Both the position numbers and the translations under genes were made by a program. Below are positions 46,201 to 54,147 of a stretch of DNA of 64,000 nt, piece after piece (the first letter of the stretch is position 1; each line of letters opens with the position of its first letter). Below the pieces are notes generated by a model. The model ran no database searches. It saw only the letters and a list, made by a program, of their open reading frames with translations, and was not told the origin of the DNA. The DNA lies in NCBI RefSeq assembly GCF_025770725.1, contig NZ_JANZKZ010000001.1, positions 62,001 through 126,000 on the forward strand, in the 5' to 3' direction. This DNA is from Sulfurospirillum oryzae (GTDB lineage: Bacteria > Campylobacterota > Campylobacteria > Campylobacterales > Sulfurospirillaceae).

Positions 46201-46541
46201 ATGTCATTGCACGTTATGACTTGTCATACCGACGCATTTACGTCAATCCAATGATGCAACGTCTTTTAAATAGACCCATCGAAGAACTTCTTGGAGAAAG
46301 ACCTAGTAAAAACACACCTCTGCCAAAAGCTATAGATTTTGAAAAGCTTTTAGCACGTGTTATTCAAGACAAGCAAGAAATAACCTTTGAAGCACCTTTC
46401 TCTACGCCTGATGGCGAGGAGCATTGGGGTAACATTCGCATTATTCCTGAAATGAATACACAAGGAGAAGTTATGAGTGTATTAATGCAAGGAAAAGACA
46501 TTACGCAACAAACAGAAAAGGGCGCTATAACGCATGAATAG
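40293..46541 (+). CDS. Giant 7TMR-DISM histidine kinase with about 11 C-terminal PAS domains
   Basis: 2082 residues. Signal-like helix 1-22, periplasmic DISMED2-type domain about 25-170, seven membrane helices about 178-395, histidine kinase about 400-640 with phospho-acceptor His422 (ITHQWKEPL), N box (LNIILNAKDIL) and G boxes (EDNGGGI, NIGIGLYIAK). Then, instead of ending, about 11 PAS/PAC repeats from 675 to the C-terminus, most closed by a DITERK-type PAC tail, with a coiled coil near 1555-1575. Placing the kinase before the PAS array is the reverse of usual. Probable partner of the upstream response regulator. Overlaps the next gene by 8 bases. Confidence 0.87.
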   Translation: MKHTMYWRIILFIMTCFLPLSAFESFQILDEHPSILVSKPLSYTTGNLSPLEAHHAFAQNHFQPLPAQAKSFGFSNEPIWLGIEIQNSCVHNLLMGLQNLSLAHIEYYIFQKDILIQQGKTGASVPIIERPIKSLDLRIPLLETSEPTLYLIKIETHSPLFLPIVIGTDGALQLFILPEIITIAIFTGIFLALFLYNSILFISTKEKDYLLYSLYIFFLFALMLSTREYFAPFLQTNLHLQDTIKLLSLQGSTLFMVLFSLSFLNIKTLYPSLYKRTLLLSALYFILFFTIPFIEVETGQNLRVMTIIFVVFTSVFLGIFSHLRGNTFAKYYLIASSGFSISAIISMAMAQGFIPYTYMTYNATIFGAVWQIILFSLALGYKIKLLYREHTKAMTHIQTQNKMLFLQSRYTSVGELIRNITHQWKEPLGEIGSIQTNLKSTLVFQGSVSNEKLLNAINLSHKIIAHLSETIDTFYRFFRAKTTENQEFDITKEIDNLQRMVKYTFDCEQIELTCKYSERPILLCGHPNEFAHAILNIILNAKDILIRRHIKNPRVSIDVSTTPTNIIIHIEDNGGGILQEPISKIFDAGISSNEENIGIGLYIAKTIVEQKIQGRISVKNSDVGAIFTLVLPHGTCESTYSNPMPSFMNMEESAIARISRLEKDIARRIEVEKNLKQWAHIFENVHWGIAICNVTTNTFDLINPEFAHMHGFSVEELLNQPIETIFSPKRIAQIPEVLKIVHEEGHYVFESEHLCKNGSTFPVDIDMIAVQSEQGEILYYIVNVRDITLYKQMHEQMLLKKFALDHIQDAVFMIDENAHFYYVNQGACTALGYSDEEFEQMNVGDIDPDWPQEKWKEHWNMLKDAGSMTMELRHKRKNGTIFPVEVSANYIAFGGKAYNMGIARDISERLLLEKQKEDERMRLFFEKQLVGMAITSPEKGWLHTNEKLQQMLGYTNEELKKLTWVELTHPDDLASDLVYFNKLLKGEIEDYILEKRFMSKDGTIVYTTLAVSCVRNNDHSVNYVLALVEDITEQKLSHEALAQKEQELRLLADSSPGMMGSFCLRSDGSIYMPYVSPNIVDLFGLQPEDVNKDAMSLMALTHPDDAQRINESIAKSAEEMSVWHEEYRIIHPLKGERWMESNTKPERNANGEITWYGYVHDITERKQSELALDEVRQRLQCVLQGIPDPVWMKDANGHFLACNHGVERLFNTKEEDIIGKDDYDFFEPELAEFYRNKDRSAAEVDYGRVNEELWTFRDNGEQALMETRKVPVKSSDGKLIGVLGVARDITERKRIEEKLKRSEASLNKAQNIAKIGSWELDIDSDTLTWSDETYRIFELNPEQTTELHKTFYEIVHPDDREMVSSLYVESVKTKLPYAVAHRIVMRDGRIKHVLETCETQYDEDGNPKLSIGTVQDITERNQMEVSLKESNERYTQILDNSIDVIYLIEVTPEGHFIYVDVNTAFVEVTGIPREVVIGLRVEEIEDETFRAILIDKFTTCLNAGETTNYVADYPFPAGIRTFHSVLAPIRDENGRIVRIVGAARDITERQRTEEMIKELNATLEAKVEKRTLQLQQALEFSNGVINALPDLLFEIDLGGTYLNVWARDEELLARHKKLLLGHNVYDVLSPEAANTVIEALSEANTKGVSFGKTIKIELSQGAMYFEESVSKKMSSGTFLVLSHDITERKKAELELQEREEKFSKLFKLSPAAISITSLERNMYLDVNDSFLYHTGYTYEEVVGKSSAELGIFVNPEERAEFFRRVMEDGYVKDFNYTFRAKNGTIGYAMAYASLITFKGERCLIGHSYDMSERKKIEILQHERLVLEERLSKIATAAPGVNYIFEKTAEGNMHFTYVASGFTDLFGISCDDALTDFAAVMEHIHPSDRDIIRQSLVKTEQNLSKWHEEFRVNHPEKGTLWIEGQSKPEAQMDGSILWYGFFHDATERKVAEGALAKSEEAFRAIVENSPDVIARYDLSYRRIYVNPMMQRLLNRPIEELLGERPSKNTPLPKAIDFEKLLARVIQDKQEITFEAPFSTPDGEEHWGNIRIIPEMNTQGEVMSVLMQGKDITQQTEKGAITHE

Positions 46542-49500
46542 ATTCAAGTATGTTCTTAACCATACAAAAGTTGGAATGGCTGTATGGAGTACCAAAGATA
46601 ATCGCTTTAAGTTTATGAACACCGCTTTTGCACACATACATGGCTATGAGTCAGATGAACTTTTAGGCGCAGATGTCAGACACCTTTTTGCACCAGAAAG
46701 TATGCAACGCCTAATAGAATGTGAAAACAATCCCGCATGTTTTCATGCGGGAGATATGTTCTTTGAGGCCATTCACCTTAAAAAAACAGGGATAGAAGTT
46801 CCTCTTAACATACACATTACGATCGTAAAGGATGATAGCAATATTGTAAAACACTTCATTGCTCATATTATAGATATTAGCAATCACAAAAAAACAGATA
46901 CAAAACTAGCAATCATGACCAATGTACAAGAGAGTGAACTCCTTCGTTCAATTGCACAAAATATACCTGGATTTGCTTTTATATACAAGCTCCATCCTGA
47001 TGGCAAAGAGGAATTTGTGTACGCTAGCGATAAAATACTGGACACGTATGGCATAGATGCTCCAACCGTACTCTCCGATATTAGAACATTAAGAAACCTA
47101 TTTTATTCTGACGATATGCCACACTTTAGAGCCGCCATCAATGAATCAGCCAAAACACTTCAGCCATTTCACGCTGAATTTAGAATCAATCATCCGCAAA
47201 AAGGCATAAGATGGTTGGAATCAAACTCTATACCAACAGCACAAACCGACGGCAGTATTCTATGGCATGGCATTACAATGGATATTACAAGCCGTAAAAA
47301 TGCAGAACAAGCATTGAGTAAAACAGCAACCCATCTCTCATCCTTAGTCAATACCCTACCCGATCTTGTCTGGATGAAAAATACAGAAGGTACGTATCTT
47401 ACATGTAACCATGCATTTGAGCGATTTTTTGGAGCATCCGAGTGTGAGATTGTTGGTAAAACTGATTATGATTTCATTGATTACAAACTAGCTGATTTTT
47501 TTAGGCAAAAAGACAAAGAAGCCATTGAAAAAGGTAACATTTGCACCAATGAAGAAGTCATCACTTATAAAGATACAGGTACTACAGGTATACTTGAAAC
47601 ACGAAAAGTCCCTATCTTCAACCCAGAAGGAGAGGTATACGGAGTACTCGGTATTGCCAAAGATATTACAGAACAGAAAAAAGCAAAATTAGAACTTCAA
47701 CATCAAAGCAATTTACTAAACTCCATACTAAACAGCTCACCAAATGTCATTATATTTGCTTTGGATACAGAGTATAGGTATTTGACCTTCAATCAAAATC
47801 ATAAAAAAACGATGAAAGCACTATGGAATGAAAATGTAAGTATTGGTATGAATATACTAGAAAGCATAACACGCCAAGATGATAGGCATAAAGCTAAAAA
47901 GCTTTTTGATAAAGCGCTTGCTGGAGAGTATTTTGTTGATGAAACCAGCTATGGTGAAGATCATTTTGTACGCAGTTACTGGCAAACCTTTTATTCTCCT
48001 ATGTATAATCATAATGGCACAATTACAGGTCTAACTTGTTTTAATCTGGATATTACCGAACAAAAAAAGGCAAAAGAGAATCTTCTTCTTAAAGAGTTTG
48101 CTCTCGATAAAATCAATGAAGCCGTATATCTCATCGACAAAGACGCTATGTTTCACTATGTCAATGAGAGAGCCTGTCGTGATTTAGGCTATAGTAAAGA
48201 AGAGCTTCTGACAATGGGCGTTGTTCATATCGATCCCAATATATCAATAGAACTGTGGCATGAACTCTGGCAGGGTATAAAAGAATTTAGATCAATGACA
48301 AGCAAGCATAAACGAAAAGATGGGACGCTCTTTCCTATGGAAGTAAGTTCCAGCTATTTTGAATACAATGGCATACCCTATACTCTTGCGATTGTTCGTG
48401 ACATCACTGAGCGCAAAGCACAAGAAGAAGCTATAGCACAAAGAGAGCGAGAATTTAGAACTCTCACCGAAAACTCTCCCGATACCATCGCTAGATTTGA
48501 TCAGGAGTGTCGTCGCACTTACGTCAATCCTGCTTTTGAACGAGTCCTTGGTCTTTCATCGAAAGATGTCTTAGGGAAAAAACCATCTGAAACGACTCCT
48601 GTAGAAAATGCCTTTGCTTTTGAAAAACAGTTACAAGAAGTTTTACGAAGCGGAAAAGAGTTTACAACAGAAACACCTTATACTGATTGCACAGGTAAAC
48701 ACGGTACAGGACACATTCGTATGCTTCCAGAGTTTGGAAAAGATAATCAAATTGTTAGTGTTATATGTATAGGTAGGGATATAACAGAGCGCAAAAGAAT
48801 GGAAGAAGAATTAGCAAAAAAAGAAGAAGCGTTCCGCACCATCACAGAGCATACCCCTGACACCGTTGTTCGTTTTAACCGCGAGTGCAAACGCACCTAT
48901 GTCAACCCAAGTACCATTCGCATGACTGGGCTTTTGGAAGAAGAACTTTTAGGTGCAAAACCCTCGGATTTTTCGCCGCTTAAAGATAGCCTGTTGTTTG
49001 AAAAAACTTTGATAAAGGTCATTGAAACAGGAGAAGAAGCGACACTGGAGATGGAATTTGTAAGCCCTTTAGGGGAGAAAGGCTGGCGCCATTTGCATAT
49101 CGTTCCCGAAATAGACATCAACGGTGAAATTAGCAGTGTTTTGGCAATTGGACGAGACATTAGCGAACATAAAAAAATAGAACTTCAATTAAGAGACAGC
49201 GAAATCATCTTTCAAGAAGCACAACGTATCGCTAAAATTGGCAGTTGGAAGCTTGATATTGCCACCCAAGCCATTACATGGTCTGAGGAAATGTACCGTA
49301 TTTTTGAGATAGATCCACAAAGTACGAAGTCTCGTCGTAAACTCTTCATGGAGATTATTCATCCAGAAGATTTATCGTATGTAAAAGAGATCCATTATCA
49401 AGCACAAAAAAAATATATGCCGTATGAGACAACGCACCGAATTTTACTGAAAAATGGAACACTCAAATACATTCATGCCAAAGCCATTACCTACTACGAT

Positions 49501-50874
49501 GACAATCAAAACGCCGTTTCGATTATGGGAACCGTGCAAGATGTGACAGAACAAAAGATGGTCGAGAAGCAAGTAGAGTTTTTAGCGCACCACGACGCAC
49601 TCACCGAACTGCCCAATCGTATGCTAGCCCAAAGCAGATGCGAGCAGTCCATCGCGTATGCCAAACGCAATAGCTCTAAAGTCGCTCTTTTGTTTATAGA
49701 TATTGATGGCTTTAAAACCATCAACGACTCTTTAGGTCACGCCTTTGGCGATATGATGCTCAAGATGGTTGCAAGCAGGCTTAAAAAGTACATTCGCCAA
49801 ACCGATACCCTAAGCCGTCAAGGAGGCGATGAATTTTTAATGATGCTCACCGATGTGGAAGATGTAGATGATGTTTCTACTGTTGCGCAAAAGCTTTTAA
49901 GAGAGTTTGAAAAACCGTTTCAACTCGATACCCATAGCATCTCTTCTTCTATCTCGATAGGTATTGCGTTGTACCCTGATGATGGGAAACACTTTGATGC
50001 CCTCCTCCAACGTGCTGATACCGCAATGTATAAAGCCAAAGAAGCGGGACGCAATACTTACTGCTTTTTTACAGAAGCGATGAATAAGGAAATCTTTGAA
50101 CATCTCCATATTCAAAACGATTTGAAACAAGCACTTGTTCAACAACAGTTTGTTTTGCATTATCAACCGCAAATTGATCTTGAAACCAATACCATCAGTG
50201 GAGTGGAAGCGCTTTTACGATGGAATCATCCCAAAAATGGGCTTGTTCCACCTATGAAATTTATCCCTATTGCTGAATCTTCTGGGCAAATTTTAGAGAT
50301 TGGAGAGTGGGTCATATATGAAGCATGCCACCAAGCTTCTAAGTGGCATCAACAAGGCATAAACATCACCATGGCAGTCAATATCTCGGCGATACAATTT
50401 AAACGAGGAAATCTGGAGCAGGTCATTCAAAAAGCGCTTGAAAGTTCAGGTCTAAACCCGCAATATCTGGAATTAGAACTCACCGAATCCATTTTGATCC
50501 ATGATACTGAAAATGTCCTTCATGCTATCAGAAGGCTTAAGATTTTAGGCATTAAACTTTCCATTGATGACTTTGGTACAGGGTATTCGAGTCTTTCATA
50601 TCTCAAACGTTTTGCCGTCGATAAGCTTAAAATTGATCAATCTTTTGTAAAAGATATATCCAAAGACCAAGAGGACGCCATCATCGTCAAAACCATTATA
50701 CAAATGGCAAAAAGCCTTAATCTCAAAACCATTGCAGAAGGCGTAGAAACGAAAGAAGTCTTGGAAATCATCAAAAGTCACGATTGCGATGAAGTACAAG
50801 GATTCTATTTTGCAAAGCCTATGTGCGCAGAAGATTTTATTCACTATTTTTCACAAAAAGAGTTTACTGCATGA
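46534..50874 (+). CDS. Soluble multi-PAS GGDEF-EAL protein (about 8 PAS)
   Basis: 1446 residues, no membrane helix or signal peptide. About eight PAS/PAC modules (1-1010), then GGDEF about 1015-1180 with an intact GGDEF at 1097-1101 (SRQGGDEF) and EAL about 1190-1440 with GVEALLRW (Glu1225), DDFGTGYSSLSYL and KIDQSFV. Both c-di-GMP synthesis and hydrolysis could be active; in such hybrids the PAS part usually decides. AAAGGG lies upstream of the ATG. PAS modules 6 and 7 are close copies (FRT-TENSPDT type) related to modules in the next gene. Confidence 0.89.
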   Translation: MNRFKYVLNHTKVGMAVWSTKDNRFKFMNTAFAHIHGYESDELLGADVRHLFAPESMQRLIECENNPACFHAGDMFFEAIHLKKTGIEVPLNIHITIVKDDSNIVKHFIAHIIDISNHKKTDTKLAIMTNVQESELLRSIAQNIPGFAFIYKLHPDGKEEFVYASDKILDTYGIDAPTVLSDIRTLRNLFYSDDMPHFRAAINESAKTLQPFHAEFRINHPQKGIRWLESNSIPTAQTDGSILWHGITMDITSRKNAEQALSKTATHLSSLVNTLPDLVWMKNTEGTYLTCNHAFERFFGASECEIVGKTDYDFIDYKLADFFRQKDKEAIEKGNICTNEEVITYKDTGTTGILETRKVPIFNPEGEVYGVLGIAKDITEQKKAKLELQHQSNLLNSILNSSPNVIIFALDTEYRYLTFNQNHKKTMKALWNENVSIGMNILESITRQDDRHKAKKLFDKALAGEYFVDETSYGEDHFVRSYWQTFYSPMYNHNGTITGLTCFNLDITEQKKAKENLLLKEFALDKINEAVYLIDKDAMFHYVNERACRDLGYSKEELLTMGVVHIDPNISIELWHELWQGIKEFRSMTSKHKRKDGTLFPMEVSSSYFEYNGIPYTLAIVRDITERKAQEEAIAQREREFRTLTENSPDTIARFDQECRRTYVNPAFERVLGLSSKDVLGKKPSETTPVENAFAFEKQLQEVLRSGKEFTTETPYTDCTGKHGTGHIRMLPEFGKDNQIVSVICIGRDITERKRMEEELAKKEEAFRTITEHTPDTVVRFNRECKRTYVNPSTIRMTGLLEEELLGAKPSDFSPLKDSLLFEKTLIKVIETGEEATLEMEFVSPLGEKGWRHLHIVPEIDINGEISSVLAIGRDISEHKKIELQLRDSEIIFQEAQRIAKIGSWKLDIATQAITWSEEMYRIFEIDPQSTKSRRKLFMEIIHPEDLSYVKEIHYQAQKKYMPYETTHRILLKNGTLKYIHAKAITYYDDNQNAVSIMGTVQDVTEQKMVEKQVEFLAHHDALTELPNRMLAQSRCEQSIAYAKRNSSKVALLFIDIDGFKTINDSLGHAFGDMMLKMVASRLKKYIRQTDTLSRQGGDEFLMMLTDVEDVDDVSTVAQKLLREFEKPFQLDTHSISSSISIGIALYPDDGKHFDALLQRADTAMYKAKEAGRNTYCFFTEAMNKEIFEHLHIQNDLKQALVQQQFVLHYQPQIDLETNTISGVEALLRWNHPKNGLVPPMKFIPIAESSGQILEIGEWVIYEACHQASKWHQQGINITMAVNISAIQFKRGNLEQVIQKALESSGLNPQYLELELTESILIHDTENVLHAIRRLKILGIKLSIDDFGTGYSSLSYLKRFAVDKLKIDQSFVKDISKDQEDAIIVKTIIQMAKSLNLKTIAEGVETKEVLEIIKSHDCDEVQGFYFAKPMCAEDFIHYFSQKEFTA

Positions 50875-53800
50875 GTCAATCATACAACAATACCCAAGAA
50901 CTACTACCAACAAAGAATTCTGAAAAAAAGCACGAGTTTCACTCTTTAGCTGAAAATGTGCATGACCCCATTTATCGTTACGATAGCCATTGCCGACGCA
51001 CCTATGTTAATCCAGCAGTCGAAAAACTTTGTGGAAAAGAAGCCTCAACGCTACTTGGCAAAACGCCTGTTGAATCTTTACTCGTAACGCCTGATGATAG
51101 CTTGATTGTCATGAAAAGCCTTCAATATGTCATTGAGACAGGTAAGGTTGATACGGTTGAAGTTACCTTTAAAAAAGATGATGGAAGTTACCGTTACTAT
51201 CAACATTTACATGTACCAGAGTTTTCACATGATGGAACAGTAGGAAGTGTTTTAGCTATTGGTCGCGATATTTCAACGCACAAAAACCTACAACAAGAAC
51301 TACTTTCTCGTGAGCAAATGTTTCGTACATTGGCAGAGAATTCTCCCAGTATCATTATACGTTACGATAGAGAATGCAAAAGGATGTATGTTAACCCTAC
51401 CTACACTGAGCAATTAGGTATCCCCCTTGAGCAAGCTATCAATACAACACCCAGTTCTCAATGGAATTCTTATATTCACATGCACACAATCAGTGCAGAA
51501 GAGTACCAAAAAAGAATCTTGCATGTCATTCAGACAGGAATTCCTACACAGTTTATCGTCGAATGGGAGCGCCATTACGATCAACAATACTTCATACATG
51601 ATGTACATATTGTCCCAGTAAAAGATGCTCATGGCAATATCACTGGAGCACTCGTACTAGGACACAATATTACCGCATTTAAACAGCAAGAAGCTATTTT
51701 ATTGACCAAAGAGCTAGAGTTTCGCACCCTTGCTGAAAACTCACCTGACACCATAGTACGCTATGATCAAAATCTTAAACGCATCTATGTCAATGCTGCA
51801 TGGGAGAAAGCTAACGCTCTTTCACGCAATGAGATTTTAGGGAAAAGTCCAAAAGATCAAGCAGGACGCATTACAGATAGTGTCGATGAATTTGAGGCAA
51901 TGCTGCAACGTGTTTTAAACACAGGAAAAAGTGAAGAGTTTGTGTTAGAATGGAAAAATAAAGAAGGAAAAATATTTTTCTTTAGCTTTTACTCCGTTGC
52001 TGAATACGATGGATCATCAAGTAATATTATCTCTGTTTTAACTATTTCCCGAGACATTACATCGTATAAAGAGCTAGAATGTGCACTCTCTTCTAAAGAA
52101 CAACTTTTCCGTGCACTTGCGGAAAATTCTCCCGATTCAATTATTCGCTACGATACATCGTGTCGTAAGATTTATGTCAATGCAATGGCAACTAAAACAT
52201 TTGCTCGCTCCGCTACTGAACTGCTTGGAGAGACACCAACAGAAGCAGAGTTGCTTTTAAATTACAAAGAATTTGAATTAAAACTCAAAGAAGTGATTCA
52301 GACCAAACAAGAATCGATGATAGAAGTTTCAACAATCTCATCGGGCGAGCAGATTTGGGCTGAGGTGCGCCTTATTCCTGAATTTGATGACCATGGAGAA
52401 CTTATAAGCGTTCTAGCCGTTGGAAGGCATATTACAAAACGCAAACAACTTGAGATGCACCTTAATGCGACTCTCTCTCAATTTGAGCAATTTGTTAACA
52501 ACATAACCGAAATGGCATGGATTAAAGATAAAGAGAGCCATTATGTCATGGTTAATCAGGTTCTTGCCAATCGATTTGGCGTTATGGCTAAAGATATGAT
52601 TGGAAAACATGATTCTGATTTTTTCGATGAAAAAACATCAGAAGAACATATTGAAGTCGATTCACAAGTCATGAAAGAAGGGATCACAATCAAAATTGAA
52701 GAGATGATTTCATCCAATCCAGATCATGAGATATGGATTGAGAGCATTAAAAATCCTTTTAGAAATAGTAATGGAGAAATCATTGGTACCATTGGAACAG
52801 CTCGCGATATAACGGAACGTAAACACGCTGAAAGACAAATGGCGTATATGGCACAACACGACACACTCACAGCGCTTCCAAATCGAGCCTTGGCAAAAGA
52901 TAGAGCTGAACAAGCTATTGCTCATGCTAAACGCAATGAAAGTAAAGTTGCTTTTTTATTTATTGATCTTGACAAGTTTAAAGATATTAACGACTCGCTT
53001 GGGCATCTTGCAGGTGATACAATACTCAAACTAATCACATCACGATTAAACGCATGTATCCGTGAAACCGATACATTAAGCAGACAAGGCGGTGATGAGT
53101 TCTTGATTATTCTCCCAAATATTCAAAATTCAAGTGATGCCCTTCTCTCAATAGATAAAATTTTTCAAATGCTAGAAGAGCCTTTTACCCTTGGAAGCCA
53201 TACCCTTTTTATGTCTGTTTCGATTGGTGTTTCACTCTACCCTGATGATGGCGTGACGTTTAACAGACTTTATCAAAGGGCAGATATTGCCATGTACCAA
53301 GCAAAAGCTCAGGGTCGCAACACATACACATTTCACTCTTCCACTATCAGTTCCACGATGATCGAACAGTTGAAACTACAAAATGATCTAAGAACCGCGG
53401 TTAAAAACAGCGAATTTATGCTTCACTATCAACCGCAAATTGATTTGAGGAATCAACACATTACAGGCGTTGAAGCGCTCATTCGCTGGATGCACCCAGA
53501 ACGTGGTCTCATTTCTCCTCTGACGTTTATTCCTCTTGCAGAATCAAGTGGATTGATCGTAGAGATAGGTGAATGGGTGTTAATAGAAGCCTGCAAGCAA
53601 GCCGCACTTTGGCATCAAAAACAACTTTTTATCAACATTGCGGTTAACATCTCAGCCATTCAGTTCAAGCGGGGTAATCTTGAAGCCGTTGTTCAAAAAG
53701 CGCTTAAGATTTCAGGGTTAGATCCAAAATTCTTAGAACTTGAACTCACCGAATCTATCTTTATTCACAACACGCAAGAGACGCTTAAAACCATTCAGAA

Positions 53801-54143
53801 TCTGAAAGAAATTGGTATCATGCTCTCGATTGATGATTTTGGGACAGGGTATTCAAGCCTAACGTACCTCAAACGATTTTCTGTCGATAAGCTTAAAATT
53901 GATCAATCATTCATTCGAAATCTTCTTCAAAATCAAGAAGATGCCGTTATTGTCAAAACGATTATTCAAATGGCAAAAAGCCTCAATCTTAAAACGATTG
54001 CGGAGGGTGTTGAAGATAAAACTGTTTTAAAAGCCATTAGTGATTATGGCTGCGATGAGGTTCAAGGATATTATTTCTCAAAACCTCTAGAAGCGCATTA
54101 CATTGCTCCACGCATTGACAAAACGATGAAATGGGTAAGATAA
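50871..54143 (+). CDS. Soluble multi-PAS GGDEF-EAL protein (5 PAS)
   Basis: 1090 residues from ATG 50871, which overlaps the preceding stop as ATGA; a longer frame adds 16 residues inside the upstream gene. Five PAS/PAC modules (about 20-650; four start with the FxxLAENSPD pattern), GGDEF with intact motif at 740-744 and EAL with Glu868 (GVEALIRW). The GGDEF-EAL half is strongly similar to that of the previous protein, so the two arose by duplication. Ends four bases from the convergent P-box sensor gene. Confidence 0.9.
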   Translation: MSQSYNNTQELLPTKNSEKKHEFHSLAENVHDPIYRYDSHCRRTYVNPAVEKLCGKEASTLLGKTPVESLLVTPDDSLIVMKSLQYVIETGKVDTVEVTFKKDDGSYRYYQHLHVPEFSHDGTVGSVLAIGRDISTHKNLQQELLSREQMFRTLAENSPSIIIRYDRECKRMYVNPTYTEQLGIPLEQAINTTPSSQWNSYIHMHTISAEEYQKRILHVIQTGIPTQFIVEWERHYDQQYFIHDVHIVPVKDAHGNITGALVLGHNITAFKQQEAILLTKELEFRTLAENSPDTIVRYDQNLKRIYVNAAWEKANALSRNEILGKSPKDQAGRITDSVDEFEAMLQRVLNTGKSEEFVLEWKNKEGKIFFFSFYSVAEYDGSSSNIISVLTISRDITSYKELECALSSKEQLFRALAENSPDSIIRYDTSCRKIYVNAMATKTFARSATELLGETPTEAELLLNYKEFELKLKEVIQTKQESMIEVSTISSGEQIWAEVRLIPEFDDHGELISVLAVGRHITKRKQLEMHLNATLSQFEQFVNNITEMAWIKDKESHYVMVNQVLANRFGVMAKDMIGKHDSDFFDEKTSEEHIEVDSQVMKEGITIKIEEMISSNPDHEIWIESIKNPFRNSNGEIIGTIGTARDITERKHAERQMAYMAQHDTLTALPNRALAKDRAEQAIAHAKRNESKVAFLFIDLDKFKDINDSLGHLAGDTILKLITSRLNACIRETDTLSRQGGDEFLIILPNIQNSSDALLSIDKIFQMLEEPFTLGSHTLFMSVSIGVSLYPDDGVTFNRLYQRADIAMYQAKAQGRNTYTFHSSTISSTMIEQLKLQNDLRTAVKNSEFMLHYQPQIDLRNQHITGVEALIRWMHPERGLISPLTFIPLAESSGLIVEIGEWVLIEACKQAALWHQKQLFINIAVNISAIQFKRGNLEAVVQKALKISGLDPKFLELELTESIFIHNTQETLKTIQNLKEIGIMLSIDDFGTGYSSLTYLKRFSVDKLKIDQSFIRNLLQNQEDAVIVKTIIQMAKSLNLKTIAEGVEDKTVLKAISDYGCDEVQGYYFSKPLEAHYIAPRIDKTMKWVR

Positions 54144-54147
54144 CCGC

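Noticed and set aside
46534-46541. Possible frameshift splitting one larger PAS protein into the first two giant genes
   Set aside because: The second gene has its own ATG with AAAGGG upstream and begins with a complete PAS domain; the first ends after a complete PAS/PAC unit. A short overlap between whole domains looks natural, though read-level confirmation would be useful.
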